Shown: in pieces, positions 17,883-26,378 of the stretch
How the letters are laid out: every line of letters starts with the position of its first letter
How positions within the stretch are numbered: the first letter of the stretch is position 1
Source of the DNA: Natronorubrum tibetense GA33
GTDB lineage: Archaea > Halobacteriota > Halobacteria > Halobacteriales > Natrialbaceae
Reading direction: 5' to 3'
NCBI RefSeq assembly: GCF_000383975.1
Contig: NZ_KB913017.1
Span: 627,133-691,132, forward strand
Length of the DNA: 64,000 nucleotides
Notes under the pieces: model-generated
What the model saw: the letters and a program-made list of their open reading frames with translations, nothing else
The model's database searches: none
What the model was told of the DNA's origin: nothing
Made by a program: the position numbers and the translations under genes

Positions 17883-18890
17883 CTACTCGCTCTCGTTTCG
17901 AGCCGCGTCGATGCGCTCGAACTGCTCGTCGCTCAGTTCGATCTCGACCGCACCGACGTTCTCCGCGAGTTGGTCGGCCGTGCGCGCACCCACGATCGGT
18001 GTGCAGGTGAACCGATCCTGATCCATCAGCCACCGGAGCGATACCTGTGCCGGCGTGGCGTCGACCTCGCTCGCGACGGACTCGACGGCCTCGAGGACGT
18101 CCCAGGCGCGGTCCGTTGCGTAGCGGTCTTCGAACAGGTCGTCCAGACTGGCGCGGGAGCCGTCCGGCGCTTCGACGGAGCCGTCTTCGGCCTGCTCGTA
18201 CTTGCCCGTCAGGAAGCCGCCGCCGAGCGGCGAGTACGGACAGACCGCGAGGTCCTGATCGGCACAGACGTCGAGGTAGTCGCCGACGACGTCGTAGTGG
18301 GCGGCGTTGACCATCGGCTGCGTGACGTCGAAGCGCTCGAGACCCTCGACGTCGCTGGTCCACAGCGCCTTGGCGAGCTGCCAGGCGGCCATCGTACTCG
18401 CGCCGAGGTGGTTGACTTTGCCCTCGCGGACGAGGTCCGAAAGGACCGACATCGTCTCCTCGATCGGCGTCTCCTCGTCCCAGCGGTGGATGTAGTATAG
18501 GTCGAGGTAGTCAGTCCCCAGTCTGTCGAGGGTGCCCTCGATCTGGGCGCGAATGTGTTTCCGTCCCAGTCCGGAGTCGTTGGGTCCGGGCTCGCCCCAG
18601 CCGTTGAACGGGAAGTATACCTTCGAGGCGATGACGAGGTCCTCGCGGTCGATATCGTCGCGCGCTTCGAGCCAGTCGCCGATCCACTCCTCGCTGGTGC
18701 CGTCCGGGTCGCCGTAGACGTTGGCGGTGTCGATGAAGTTGATGCCGTGATCCCAGGCCGCGTCGAGCAGTTCGTGGGCCTCCTCGCGGTCGGTCTCGAC
18801 GACTCCGCCGGTCTCGCGTCCGAATCGCCAGGTGCCGTAACAGAGTCTCGAGACGGTCGTCCCCGTGTCGCCGAGCGTGGTGTACTCCAT
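17883..18890 (-). CDS. Aldo/keto reductase
   Basis: NAD(P)H-dependent reductase of the TIM-barrel AKR superfamily, 335 residues from ATG 18890. MEYTTLGDTGTTVSRLCYGTW is the family N-terminus. The catalytic tetrad is visible: Asp in INFIDTANVYGDPDG with the Tyr of NVYG, Lys in LVIASKVYF and His in YYIHRWD. The C-terminal cofactor-binding segment is TPIVGARTADQLAENVGA. An upstream in-frame extension is Arg-rich and not native. Substrate unknown, no operon partners. Confidence 0.9.
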   Translation of the reverse strand: MEYTTLGDTGTTVSRLCYGTWRFGRETGGVVETDREEAHELLDAAWDHGINFIDTANVYGDPDGTSEEWIGDWLEARDDIDREDLVIASKVYFPFNGWGEPGPNDSGLGRKHIRAQIEGTLDRLGTDYLDLYYIHRWDEETPIEETMSVLSDLVREGKVNHLGASTMAAWQLAKALWTSDVEGLERFDVTQPMVNAAHYDVVGDYLDVCADQDLAVCPYSPLGGGFLTGKYEQAEDGSVEAPDGSRASLDDLFEDRYATDRAWDVLEAVESVASEVDATPAQVSLRWLMDQDRFTCTPIVGARTADQLAENVGAVEIELSDEQFERIDAARNESE

Positions 18891-19233
18891 GGAGCGGAGT
18901 TTCGTCCGCGAGCGGGAAAACGGTAGGGAAGCGGCGAATCGCCCCTGATCGTCGCGTTCTTCCACCGGGGCGCTTGCAGGTCCATGGCAAGATGTCCGTT
19001 GCGTGCCGCCTGCTACGTCCGACGCTGGAACTGAACGAATTGGCCGTCCGCGAACCCGGATCGGTGCAGTCACCGGACCCGGTCGTACACAGGTACGATA
19101 CCGAGACCTCCGCCAGCATGGTCGTCATCCACGCGAGCTGTACCGTCGCGAACGTCGATCCGCTCGAGCAGTTCGCGATCCTCCGGGCTCGAGTCCGGCG
19201 ACCGATTTCTCGGTCCGATGGCGGCCGACCCGA
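18891..19233. other. Intergenic, no gene seen
   Basis: This 343-bp stretch between the aldo/keto reductase and GrpB-like genes has open frames but none with haloarchaeal codon character or a recognisable motif. It would hold the promoter of the aldo/keto reductase gene. Confidence 0.5.
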
Positions 19234-19803
19234 CTACCGGTGGTCGACGGGAACCGAAAACTCAAACGCTACCGCTTCGTCCGTCCGAGCGACCTCGAGG
19301 ACGCGTTCGACGAAGGGCCTCTTTCCCGTCGAGTAGGCGACGAGTTCGTCGTGTTCGGACGCCAGATCGAACTTCAGCGTTTCGTACTCCGCGCGAATGG
19401 CAGGCGACGCCCTTAGAACGTCCCGCGTAACCACGCTGATCTTCCAGCCGTCGTCCGACGCCGCGAAGACGTGGTCGTTGAACCGCTGGCCGTTCTCCCG
19501 TCGAAACACGGGATGCCACTCGTCGCTGTTCTCGATTCGATCACCGCCGAGTTCTGATTCGAGCGTCCGCGAGACGTCGTCAACAGCGTCGTCCGCAACG
19601 ACGATATCGAGATCGACGATATCCTTCGCCGCGAGACCGGGGACGGCGGTCGAGCCGACGTGTTCGATTCGCTCGACGACGGACTCGAGCCCAGCGTCGC
19701 AAAGCGCATCCTGCACACGGTCACGTTCGGCGTCGAAGCGCTCGTGCCACGCCTCGTGTCTGGACGGAACGAGTTCGATCGGATCCTCGTTCGGATTGAC
19801 CAT
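19234..19803 (-). CDS. GrpB family protein (nucleotidyltransferase fold)
   Basis: 189 residues. RIEHVGSTAVPGLAAKDIVDLDI (about 46-68) is the GrpB signature, where the GS and paired Asp residues correspond to the nucleotidyltransferase metal site, and the C-terminal part (FNDHVF, DVLRASPAIRAEYETLKFDLA, YSTGKRPFVERVLE) is also typical. GrpB proteins belong to the same superfamily as DNA polymerase beta-like nucleotidyltransferases; their substrate is not established and some are fused to dephospho-CoA kinase. Standalone here. Confidence 0.88.
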   Translation of the reverse strand: MVNPNEDPIELVPSRHEAWHERFDAERDRVQDALCDAGLESVVERIEHVGSTAVPGLAAKDIVDLDIVVADDAVDDVSRTLESELGGDRIENSDEWHPVFRRENGQRFNDHVFAASDDGWKISVVTRDVLRASPAIRAEYETLKFDLASEHDELVAYSTGKRPFVERVLEVARTDEAVAFEFSVPVDHR

Positions 19804-19897
19804 TGTTTCTCAAACACATGTCCGGTACTTGAAAGTTCGGCTCGAGCACCTCTCGGAGCCGACCTCGAAGACGCAAAAAAGCAGCGACGAACCGATC

Positions 19898-20446
19898 CTA
19901 CTGAACCGACGGCAGCACTTCCTCCTCGTAGAACTCGATCGCCGGCTCCTGTTCGGGACCGATCTGGTGGACGTAGACGTGATCATAGCCGGCGTCGACG
20001 GCCTGCTTGATGCTGTCGATGTGGTCTTGTGGATCCGGCCTTGTGGTCGTTCCCGCATCCGCGATGTCCTCCTTTTCGACCATCTCTGCGGCCTGTTCGA
20101 AGTGTGCCGGCGTCGGTAGCTCCTGGCCCAGTTCGCCCGGCACGGAGCCGTTGGGCCAGTACTCGTAAACCGTCTCGACGGCCTCCTCCTCGGTTTCGGC
20201 ATAACAGCCGTGTAGCTGGGTGTACTTCGGTCCGTCACCGCCGGCATCCTCGTACGCTTCGATTGGCTCTTCTTTCGGGCCGGAACACCAGAGCCCGTCA
20301 CCGTTCTCGGCGGCCCACTCGGCCGTCTGCGGGCCGAACGCGCTCGCTATCGTCGTCGGCTGCTCGTTGGGACAGGTGTAGAGGCGCGCGTTCTCGACCG
20401 TGAAGTGCGTTCCGTGGTGGCTGAGGGTCTCGCCCGTCCAGAGCTT
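19898..20446 (-). pseudogene. F420-dependent LLM-class oxidoreductase, N-terminal half missing
   Basis: The frame encodes the last ~182 residues of an F420-dependent luciferase-like oxidoreductase, starting abruptly at KLWTGETLSHHGTHFTVENA and continuing through SAFGPQTAEWAAENGDGLW, PGELGQELPTPAHFEQAAE and YDHVYVHQIGPEQEPAIEF to the stop. Intact members of this family have about 320 residues, so about 140 N-terminal residues are gone. No start codon precedes the conserved part within the open frame; an ATG at 20143 would give only 81 residues. The break coincides with the start of an insertion-sequence-like block at about 20447, which best explains the truncation. Confidence 0.8.
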
Positions 20447-21012
20447 ATGCTTGACATCCTCCTGCGCCTGAAGACGTCCCCAGAACGCTCCGCGTTCTGG
20501 TGTGCGAACGAGACGCGTCGCGTCTCGTTAACGCAGGAATCCCGAGCGGTGTGAGTTTCAGGTTCGCAACCATGACTCCGCCACTTTACGGGAGCCCACA
20601 TCTAACCCAGCCATCGTGACGGTGGCTGACTGGCGGTGCCAAACCGCCGTTACTCCTATCCTCTGTGTCTTTGGCTCCCATCTGTTGTTTTTGCCAGCAG
20701 GGGGCCGCTGACACGTCGACGAACTCGGAGTTATCGTCGGGCTTGCTCGACCGACGGGCACAATGACGAACCCTTCGAGGATTCGTGTTCACCGCGTCAG
20801 CGTTTCGGATATTGCCTCGTTGGGTAGCGGGCAGGCCGCCTCCGAAGGTCGTTCGGAATCCGCTCCGTTCCGACCTGACCTTACCAGCCTATGGGGACTC
20901 TTGTAACTTGAACGTTAGAATCGGAAACTCGGCTATGCTCTTGACGGTGGAATGTGGCACTAAGTGACGGCGCGTATCCAAGGCCTGAAGGTCGTGGTAT
21001 TGCGCCTGTTCA
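20447..21012. mobile_element. Degenerate IS200/IS605-type element remnant
   Basis: A non-coding block that begins exactly where the F420 oxidoreductase gene is cut. Its left edge, ATGCTTGACATCCTCCTGCG with a nearby CGCAGGAATCCCG, resembles the hairpin end of haloarchaeal IS200/IS605 (IS1341-type, TnpB-only) elements. No complete transposase or TnpB frame remains; a short minus-strand frame (20558-20761) could be a degraded C-terminus but is not convincing. The right edge is taken near a second imperfect hairpin at 20971-21008 whose arms are GGCGC and GCGCC. The boundaries are approximate and the family assignment is from pattern memory. Confidence 0.5.
20460..20538 (+). other. Predicted three-way-junction RNA/DNA structure at the element end
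   Basis: An outer stem TCCTGCG (20460-20466) pairs with CGCAGGA (20532-20538) and encloses two perfect hairpins: CCAGAACGC/GCGTTCTGG (20480-20488 with 20492-20500) and AACGAGACGC/GCGTCTCGTT (20507-20516 with 20520-20529), each with a 3-nt loop. In TnpB elements the transposon end doubles as guide-RNA scaffold; whether this is such a scaffold or only an end hairpin is unknown. Confidence 0.6.
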
Positions 21013-21109
21013 GCGTATAAACATCCGACCGATCGACAGCGCGATTGGCGTCGCCGAGCCGACCGACGAAATCGAACCGCTTACCCGCGACGGGTGGATA
21101 GCCGGCCGT

Positions 21110-22111
21110 ATGGAAGCCGAAGCCGTGGTCGAAGCGACGGACCTCGAGAAAACCTACGGCGAGACGGTCGCGCTGTCGGGGGCGTCGCTCTCCGTCGCGG
21201 GCGGCGAGGTATTCGCACTGATCGGCCCCAACGGGGCTGGAAAGACGACGCTCGTGCGCGCGTTGACGGGGACGACCGACCCCGATTCGGGCTCGGCTCG
21301 AGTGCTCGGCGACGCGCCGACGGCCATCGACCGGGACCGCCTTGGGGTCCTCCCGCAGGACTTCTCCCCGCCGGATCGACTCAGCGCGCGCGAACTGCTT
21401 TCCTACTACGCCGGACTGTACGACGATCCGCGGGATCCCGACGCGGTGCTTGCCGACGTCGGACTCGCGGATACCGGCGACACCTGGTACGAGAATCTCT
21501 CGGGCGGCCAGCAACGGCGCGTTTGCGTCGGCTCGACGCTGGTCAACGACCCCGACGTCCTCTTTCTGGACGAACCGACGACGGGAATCGATCCCGCGGG
21601 GCGGCGAACGGTCTGGCGGCTGATCGAGGACCTCGCAGCGGACGGGACGACCGTCGTCCTCACCACCCACGACATGGCCGAAGCCGAACGGCTCGCCGAC
21701 CGCGTCGGTCTGCTCGCCGACGGCTCGCTCGTCGCTCGCGGCACGCCCGACGCGCTGGTTCGGGAACACGGCGGCTCGAGTCGTCTCACGATCGAGACGG
21801 CCGCCGATCTCGACGCCTTCGACGACCTCGAGGTCCCCGTTTCCCGCCCGGAACGGAGCCGAGTTCGGGGTCGGAACTCGGAAAGCGCGGTCGTCGTCCG
21901 CGAGATCGCACCCGCGGAGATCGGAACGATCGTCGACTACCTCGAGGATCGCGGGATCGAGTACACCAGCCTCTCGTGGGCCGAACCGGACCTCGAGAAC
22001 GTGTACCTCGCGCTGGCGGATCGGACGGAACTCGAGCACACTGATCGCGCTGGCGACGAACCTGCCGACGAGGCCGCCGCCGACCCGACTCGCGCAGGTG
22101 AGACGGCGTGA
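21110..22111 (+). CDS. ABC-2 type exporter, ATP-binding subunit
   Basis: 333 residues from ATG 21110. All nucleotide-binding elements are present: Walker A GPNGAGKTT (about residues 37-45), Q-loop in LGVLPQDFSP, signature LSGGQQRR, Walker B VLFLDEPTTGID and the H-loop TTHDMAEAE. The ~100-residue C-terminal extension after the core is typical of DrrA/NatA-like drug or ion exporters. A longer in-frame upstream extension into the insertion-sequence remnant is unlikely to be translated. It overlaps the permease gene by GTGA, so the two form one exporter. Confidence 0.93.
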   Translation: MEAEAVVEATDLEKTYGETVALSGASLSVAGGEVFALIGPNGAGKTTLVRALTGTTDPDSGSARVLGDAPTAIDRDRLGVLPQDFSPPDRLSARELLSYYAGLYDDPRDPDAVLADVGLADTGDTWYENLSGGQQRRVCVGSTLVNDPDVLFLDEPTTGIDPAGRRTVWRLIEDLAADGTTVVLTTHDMAEAERLADRVGLLADGSLVARGTPDALVREHGGSSRLTIETAADLDAFDDLEVPVSRPERSRVRGRNSESAVVVREIAPAEIGTIVDYLEDRGIEYTSLSWAEPDLENVYLALADRTELEHTDRAGDEPADEAAADPTRAGETA

Positions 22112-22881
22112 GCCGACTACGTCGCATTCGAGCCGAGACCAGCGCGGGCTGGCGCTCGTTCGTTCGTCGCCGAACCGCGGTCTTTTTCACCTTCTTTTTC
22201 CCGGTGATCCTGATCGTTATCTTCGGCGCGCTCGTGCGAACGGATCCGACGGGCGAGGGGCTGTTCACGGAGCCGCCGGCGTACTACGTGCCGGCGTATC
22301 TCGCCGTCGTCGTGCTCTTTACCCCGCTCTCGCGGATGGGGAGCGAGGTCGCGCGCCACCGCGAGGGGAACCGCTTCGAAAAACTCGCGACGACGCCGGT
22401 GACCCGCGGCGAGTGGCTGCTCGCCCAGACGCTGGTCAATGCCACCATCATCGGCCTCGCGAGCGTGCTCATCCTCGCGCTCGTGGTTGTCCTGACGGGG
22501 GCAGAGATCGCGTTCTCGCTCTGGCTCGTCCCCTATATCCTCGTCGGTGTCGTCTGTTTCTGCGGAATCGGTGCGATGCTCGGCAGCTACACCGACTCCC
22601 AGGACGGAGCCATCGCCGCGAGCAACGCCATCGGACTTCCGCTACTGTTCCTCTCGGAGACGTTCATCGCGCTCGAGCAACTCCCCGGCTGGTTCGAGCC
22701 GCTCGTGAACGTCTCGCCGCTGACGTACTTCGCTCGCGGGGTCCGTGCGGCAACGTTCCCTGAGGCTGGAACTGCTGACGTGGCTGGTATCGAGCCCGCA
22801 GTGGCGAACTTTGCGATTTTAGCCGTGCTGGCCGTCGTCGCCTTCGGCCTCGGCGCGCGGTCGATTCCGCGAACTGATTGA
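22108..22881 (+). CDS. ABC-2 type exporter, permease subunit
   Basis: 257 residues from a GTG that overlaps the ATPase stop. The protein starts with a basic amphipathic segment and the helix TAVFFTFFFPVILIVIFGALV, followed by about five more membrane spans. The middle EVARHREGNRFEKLATTPVTRGEWLLAQ is the coupling-helix region of ABC-2 membrane proteins, and ALEQLPGWFEPLVNVSPLTYFARGVRA is the family signature near the C-terminus. With the upstream ATPase it makes an exporter, perhaps as a dimer of each. Substrate unknown. Confidence 0.92.
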   Translation: MSRLRRIRAETSAGWRSFVRRRTAVFFTFFFPVILIVIFGALVRTDPTGEGLFTEPPAYYVPAYLAVVVLFTPLSRMGSEVARHREGNRFEKLATTPVTRGEWLLAQTLVNATIIGLASVLILALVVVLTGAEIAFSLWLVPYILVGVVCFCGIGAMLGSYTDSQDGAIAASNAIGLPLLFLSETFIALEQLPGWFEPLVNVSPLTYFARGVRAATFPEAGTADVAGIEPAVANFAILAVLAVVAFGLGARSIPRTD

Positions 22882-23048
22882 GGGGTGGGCGTTCTCGAGT
22901 GGTGGACATCGTTCGGAGAAGTCGCCGACGGCGGGGCTGGCTCGAGACGAAAAGTAACACTATTGTGCGGGCATCTCATATCTCGCAACTGGAGTCCCCA
23001 AGTGAACGCAGTTCTGCTGGAACTGCGAGTACTCGAGGATGAACGAGG

Positions 23049-23060
23049 AGTCCCGTGGTG
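23049..23060 (+). repeat. Partial copy of the tRNA-Gln 5' end
   Basis: AGTCCCGTGGTG here repeats the first twelve bases of the tRNA gene at 23115-23126, 66 bp upstream. Two small perfect hairpins flank it: CGCAGTTC/GAACTGCG at 23007-23027 and GCAAATCC/GGATTTGC at 23064-23083. Confidence 0.6.
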
Positions 23061-23114
23061 GTGAGCAAATCCGAACGGATTTGCGAGGTACACGGGGCTT
23101 CGAACGACGTGAGA

Positions 23115-23187
23115 AGTCCCGTGGTGTAGTGGCCAATCATATGGGCCTTTGGAGCCTATGACGGCGGTTCGAATCCGCCCGGGACTA
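23115..23187 (+). tRNA. tRNA-Gln (anticodon TTG)
   Basis: 73 nt that fold as a cloverleaf. The acceptor stem AGTCCCG pairs with CGGGACT and is followed by discriminator A. The anticodon arm TGGGC-CTTTGGA-GCCTA has one G-U pair and loop CTTTGGA, placing TTG at positions 34-36, which decodes CAA as glutamine. The T arm GGCGGTTCGAATCCGCC is perfect. No intron and no encoded CCA. The gene is flanked by partial copies of its own ends, the usual sign of a tRNA used as an attachment site. Confidence 0.93.
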
Positions 23188-23227
23188 CTTCTGCCGCGAG
23201 CAATTCCGCGAGCGGCGAATGTCCTCG

Positions 23228-23279
23228 CGGATTCGAACCAGGGAGCAGCTCCGCTGCGACCGTGGTTCGAATCCGCCCG
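23228..23279. repeat. Inverted and direct copies of the tRNA-Gln T-arm (att-like)
   Basis: GGTTCGAATCCGCCCG at 23264-23279 repeats the tRNA 3' part (23166-23181) as a 16-bp direct copy, and CGGATTCGAACC at 23228-23239 is an inverted 12-bp copy. Such a pattern next to an intact tRNA fits remnants of attachment sites left by an integrated and later lost element. Confidence 0.65.
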
Positions 23280-23292
23280 CCCAATTCTCTGA

Positions 23293-23643
23293 CGAACCGT
23301 TTCACGAGCAGTAAGCAGTCTCCGCGAGTGGATCGATGGGCTCCTCGAGGATGGGCTGAACACCGTCGTTCGCCATCGGGACGACGTGGTCGGACACGCT
23401 GTCCTGATCCCGTACGACGACATCGGTGAACTGGCGACCTTTGTCCGGCCGGCCTACCAGGCGGCGGGAGTCAGCACGCACCTCATTCGCGGGCTGCTCG
23501 GACACGGCGTGGCAAACGGGATCGACCACGTCTGGCTGACCGTCTCTCGAACCAATTGCATCGCGATGAATCTCTACCGGTCGGCCGGGTTCGAGACGAC
23601 GGCACACGACCGCGGCGAACACGAGATGGAGCGCTCCCTGTAG
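23293..23643 (+). pseudogene. 5'-truncated GNAT acetyltransferase gene
   Basis: The frame opens after a stop at 23290 and from about 23314 reads as a GNAT protein: SSLREWIDGLLEDGLNTVV, DDVVGHAVLIPYDD, then the acetyl-CoA loop region (AAGVSTHLIRGLLGHG, degenerate Q/R-x-x-G-x-G/A) and VWLTVSRTNCIAMNLYRSAGFE. The N-terminal helices that precede this in complete GNAT proteins are missing and the conserved part begins 35 bp after the att-like tRNA copy. A GTG at 23386 could give an 85-residue remnant, but it would lack the first half of the fold. Best read as a gene cut by recombination at the tRNA. Confidence 0.7.
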
Positions 23644-24025
23644 CGCCGGCAAAGCCCGCTCGCGCGCGTTTGCCCGACTCCGACTGCAGGATCTCCGTCT
23701 GAGCAGCAGAGTTCGGTGACTCAAGCGCGGTGACGGAAGGAGGTCGGACGACTGTGGGTGACTGAGAATCTCATACGATCCAAATCACGTTGGTATTATC
23801 CTTTTGCACAGTCGGTTGCATTCTCAACGTAGTAGTTGAAGAAGCAATATACCGAGTGGATCCACCACACCGCAGTACTGTCGCTACTACAGTCTTTGTC
23901 GGTCGTTTCAGATCGGATATAGCGTAAGCCCCACTTGTTTTCTTTATATCATTCAGAAATATTTCCAAGAGGTGTTCAGAACAAAAGCTTTACAACGACA
24001 TACGAACCTGCTTTGGGTGCAGACC
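23644..24025. other. AT-rich intergenic stretch, no gene seen
   Basis: The stretch 23765-24000 is clearly richer in A+T than its surroundings. It contains no convincing coding frame. Several TATA-like runs occur, including TTTACAAC at about 23987, which may serve the regulator starting at 24026. Confidence 0.5.
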
Positions 24026-24658
24026 ATGACCTCCATATCGAACCAATATCGCTGCCGCGCTGACGACCCCGCAGATTCGGTCACATCTGACCGATCGTCG
24101 CCCCTCTCCCGAGACGATATCTTTCACGTGCTACAGACGAATCGCCGTCGAGACGCGATCGCGTACCTGTTAAACAGGGACGGTCCCGTCAAGATGAGCG
24201 ACGTCGCCGAGTACGTCGCGGCGAAAGAGAACGAGACGACCGTCGCGAGTCTGACCTCCGCACAACGCCAGCGCGTCTACATCCCGCTCTATCAGTCCCA
24301 CCTCCCGAAACTCGATAAGAAAGGTATCGTCGAGTACGACCAGTCTCGCGGAATCGTCCGGTCGACCGATCGCATCGAGATCTTCCGTCCGTATCTCGAG
24401 GACATGACCGACAGTGACGATCACTCGAGTCGCGATGCTCCCCGATCGATCGTGGCGAGCGTCGTCGGCGACTATCACGTAACGTCCGCGTGTGCGAGCA
24501 CCGGACTGCTGGTCGCGACGATGGCCGGATTGTTGCAGATCCCCGAGTTGACGCTCGCCGTACTCATCGTCGGCCTCTTTACACTGGCAACGGTGGCGAC
24601 GACGATCACCGACTCGCTCGCGTCGAACGACGCCATTGACGGCCGCCCGGTCCACTGA
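24026..24658 (+). CDS. DUF7344-like winged-helix protein with C-terminal membrane helices
   Basis: 210 residues from ATG 24026 (a start at 23972 is also open). The winged-helix part is DDIFHVLQTNRRRDAIAYL...KMSDVAEYVAAKENETTVASLTSAQRQRVYIPLYQSHLPKLDKKGIVEYD, a haloarchaeal pattern in which QRQRVYIPLYQSHLPKLD forms the recognition helix area. Two hydrophobic helices (STGLLVATMAGLLQIPELTLAVLIVGLFTLATVATT) close the protein. It is closely similar to the gene at 41679-42305. Such membrane-tethered winged helices probably regulate nearby genes, but no target is shown. Confidence 0.78.
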   Translation: MTSISNQYRCRADDPADSVTSDRSSPLSRDDIFHVLQTNRRRDAIAYLLNRDGPVKMSDVAEYVAAKENETTVASLTSAQRQRVYIPLYQSHLPKLDKKGIVEYDQSRGIVRSTDRIEIFRPYLEDMTDSDDHSSRDAPRSIVASVVGDYHVTSACASTGLLVATMAGLLQIPELTLAVLIVGLFTLATVATTITDSLASNDAIDGRPVH

Positions 24659-25010
24659 TTCGAAGGCTGACCCCACACGTTGGGACCGTGGACGCGAGCC
24701 GCGTTCAAACGAAGTCTGCACGGTTCCTATTCTGCGCTTGGTGACGACTGCGAGTCGCTATCCGTGTAAGGATAACGGCACTAGTTCCTACTCGTATCGG
24801 AACGACCAGTTGATCGACGACGCCGTGGTAATAGTCGAGGATGCGATCACGGCGACCGCCTGAGCCGGACAAACCCGTCTCCGGCAGGCCAACGGCCCCA
24901 CCTCTGTACGTCGCTCACCGATCGCTGACGGTCGATTTCGACCGCTGCAACGGCCGTTACCCGCTCTATAAGTATGGGTCATCGGTCGAACCGCAGAGGA
25001 TACGGCTAGT
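24659..25010. other. Intergenic region with the promoter of the next regulator
   Basis: No supported gene. CTCTATAAGTATGG at 24962-24975 contains a TATA element about 40 bp upstream of the ATG at 25011. Confidence 0.45.
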
Positions 25011-25673
25011 ATGGGATTTATCGCCGAAGTCCACCTCGTTCACGACGACCTCGCGTTGGCCCCGACGATAGCGCGCTATCCCGACGTAACGATCAGATAC
25101 GAGTACGAGGCGACGACTACCGATCGAACGCTGCAGTTCGTCTCCGTCTTTAGCGACGAGTATGCCCACCTCGAGCGAGCGATGGACGAGGACCCCACGG
25201 TCTCGAACCCGACGCGAGTCGCGACCTTCGAGAATCGGGCGATCTACCGCGTGACGGTCGAGACCGCCGTCGAGATCGTTCCCGATCGGTGTGCGGAGAG
25301 CGGGCTGTTCGTGTTCACGATGACGAGCGCCGAACGGGGCTGGATCGCACGAGTGCATCTGCCGGACCGTGATGCACTGACCGCGTTCCGAACGTGGAGT
25401 CGCGACCGCGGCGTTTCGTTTCGGGTCACGCAGCTGTACGACCTCTCGGTCTCCGACAACGGGACGTACTTCCTGACCGAGCAACAACACGAGATTCTCC
25501 TGATGGCGTACTACGCCGGCTACTTCGATATTCCGCGCGGAATTACCCAGGACGGGCTCGCCGACCGACTCGAGATTTCGGACTCCGCGGTCTCACAGCG
25601 GATCCGACGCGCCGTCTCGGAGCTGATCGCCGCCACGCTCGAGAACGACCGCACGCCGAGCAACTGGGCCTGA
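25011..25673 (+). CDS. Bacterio-opsin-activator-type HTH (HTH_10) transcriptional regulator
   Basis: 220 residues. The C-terminus LTEQQHEILLMAYYAGYFDIPRGITQDGLADRLEISDSAVSQRIRRAVSELI is the HTH_10 domain found at the end of Bat and related haloarchaeal regulators: the 'GYFDIPR' turn and 'S-x-S-x-V-S-Q-R-x-R' recognition helix are diagnostic. The N-terminal ~150 residues resemble the usual small sensory alpha/beta domain (FIAEVHLVHDDLALAPTI; RVTVETAVEIVPDRC). No PAS or GAF domain is present. Isolated; targets unknown. Confidence 0.88.
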   Translation: MGFIAEVHLVHDDLALAPTIARYPDVTIRYEYEATTTDRTLQFVSVFSDEYAHLERAMDEDPTVSNPTRVATFENRAIYRVTVETAVEIVPDRCAESGLFVFTMTSAERGWIARVHLPDRDALTAFRTWSRDRGVSFRVTQLYDLSVSDNGTYFLTEQQHEILLMAYYAGYFDIPRGITQDGLADRLEISDSAVSQRIRRAVSELIAATLENDRTPSNWA

Positions 25674-26050
25674 CAGCCCTCCAATCTGACCCATCCCAGT
25701 ACAGCCCCGCCTCGGAGGCGGGGTCGAGAATTCGGTTCGAATACACTATTCTCGTCCGCGGTGCCGTCCAGTCCCCACTCGGGACACCGTAGCGTCCCTG
25801 CGTCTCGCGAAAGCTCTCGCAGCCACAGCGGTTGCACCGTTTTCCACGTGCCGTACTCCTCGGTCAATGGCACGTCGATACCTGCGCCGTGGGTTGTGCT
25901 CGATGTAGCTGAGCAGGCGGGGAACGGCATCCTATGGCTCGTGTCGTTGATGTCTCGCCCGTTGTCGTTGTTCTTGTAGATATCGTCGAAAACCTGCGAC
26001 GATGACCGCGTTGCGTTCCACGATCTGCTGGCCCCGTCGGTTTCGGCCTA
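25674..26050. mobile_element. Probable insertion-sequence remnant (TnpB-type end)
   Basis: A perfect hairpin CCCCGCCT/AGGCGGGG (25705-25712 with 25716-25723) resembles the end hairpin of IS200/IS605-type elements, and the adjoining minus-strand frame up to about 25930 (GIDVPLTEEYGTWKTVQPLW, SRPRLRGGAV running through the hairpin) looks like a decayed C-terminus without start or catalytic motifs. No intact transposase. The assignment is tentative. Confidence 0.35.
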
Positions 26051-26378
26051 GCCGATGGACGTTCGCTTCCCTACTGCTGTCACTCCGTTCACCGATCGTC
26101 GACCGATCACGACCGTATCCCATAGGGTATGCCCATACCGATATCCGTATCGGTGACTGATAATTGTGTTCTTAGATAGGTAATAACTCGCCACCCGTAC
26201 ACGCTCGAATACGATTGTTTTCGGACCTGTATCGGTTACTTGCACGAAGTGAAATCGTCTGTAGCAGTTACTAATGTTCCCCGAGTGATAGCTACAAGAT
26301 TCGATCTCGAACTTAAAAGCTTGCTATCCGAATCCATAGATACTGAACCCCATCATTACTCAAAACGAATGACTATCA
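26051..26378. other. AT-rich intergenic stretch
   Basis: No coding frame is supported. The sequence is AT-richer than the genes on both sides and holds several TATA-like words (for example CTTAAAAG near 26311). It marks the left edge of the polysaccharide island. Confidence 0.5.

Noticed and set aside
20558-20761. Short minus-strand frame as an intact TnpB
   Set aside because: 67 residues, no zinc knuckles or RuvC-like motif; at best a remnant.
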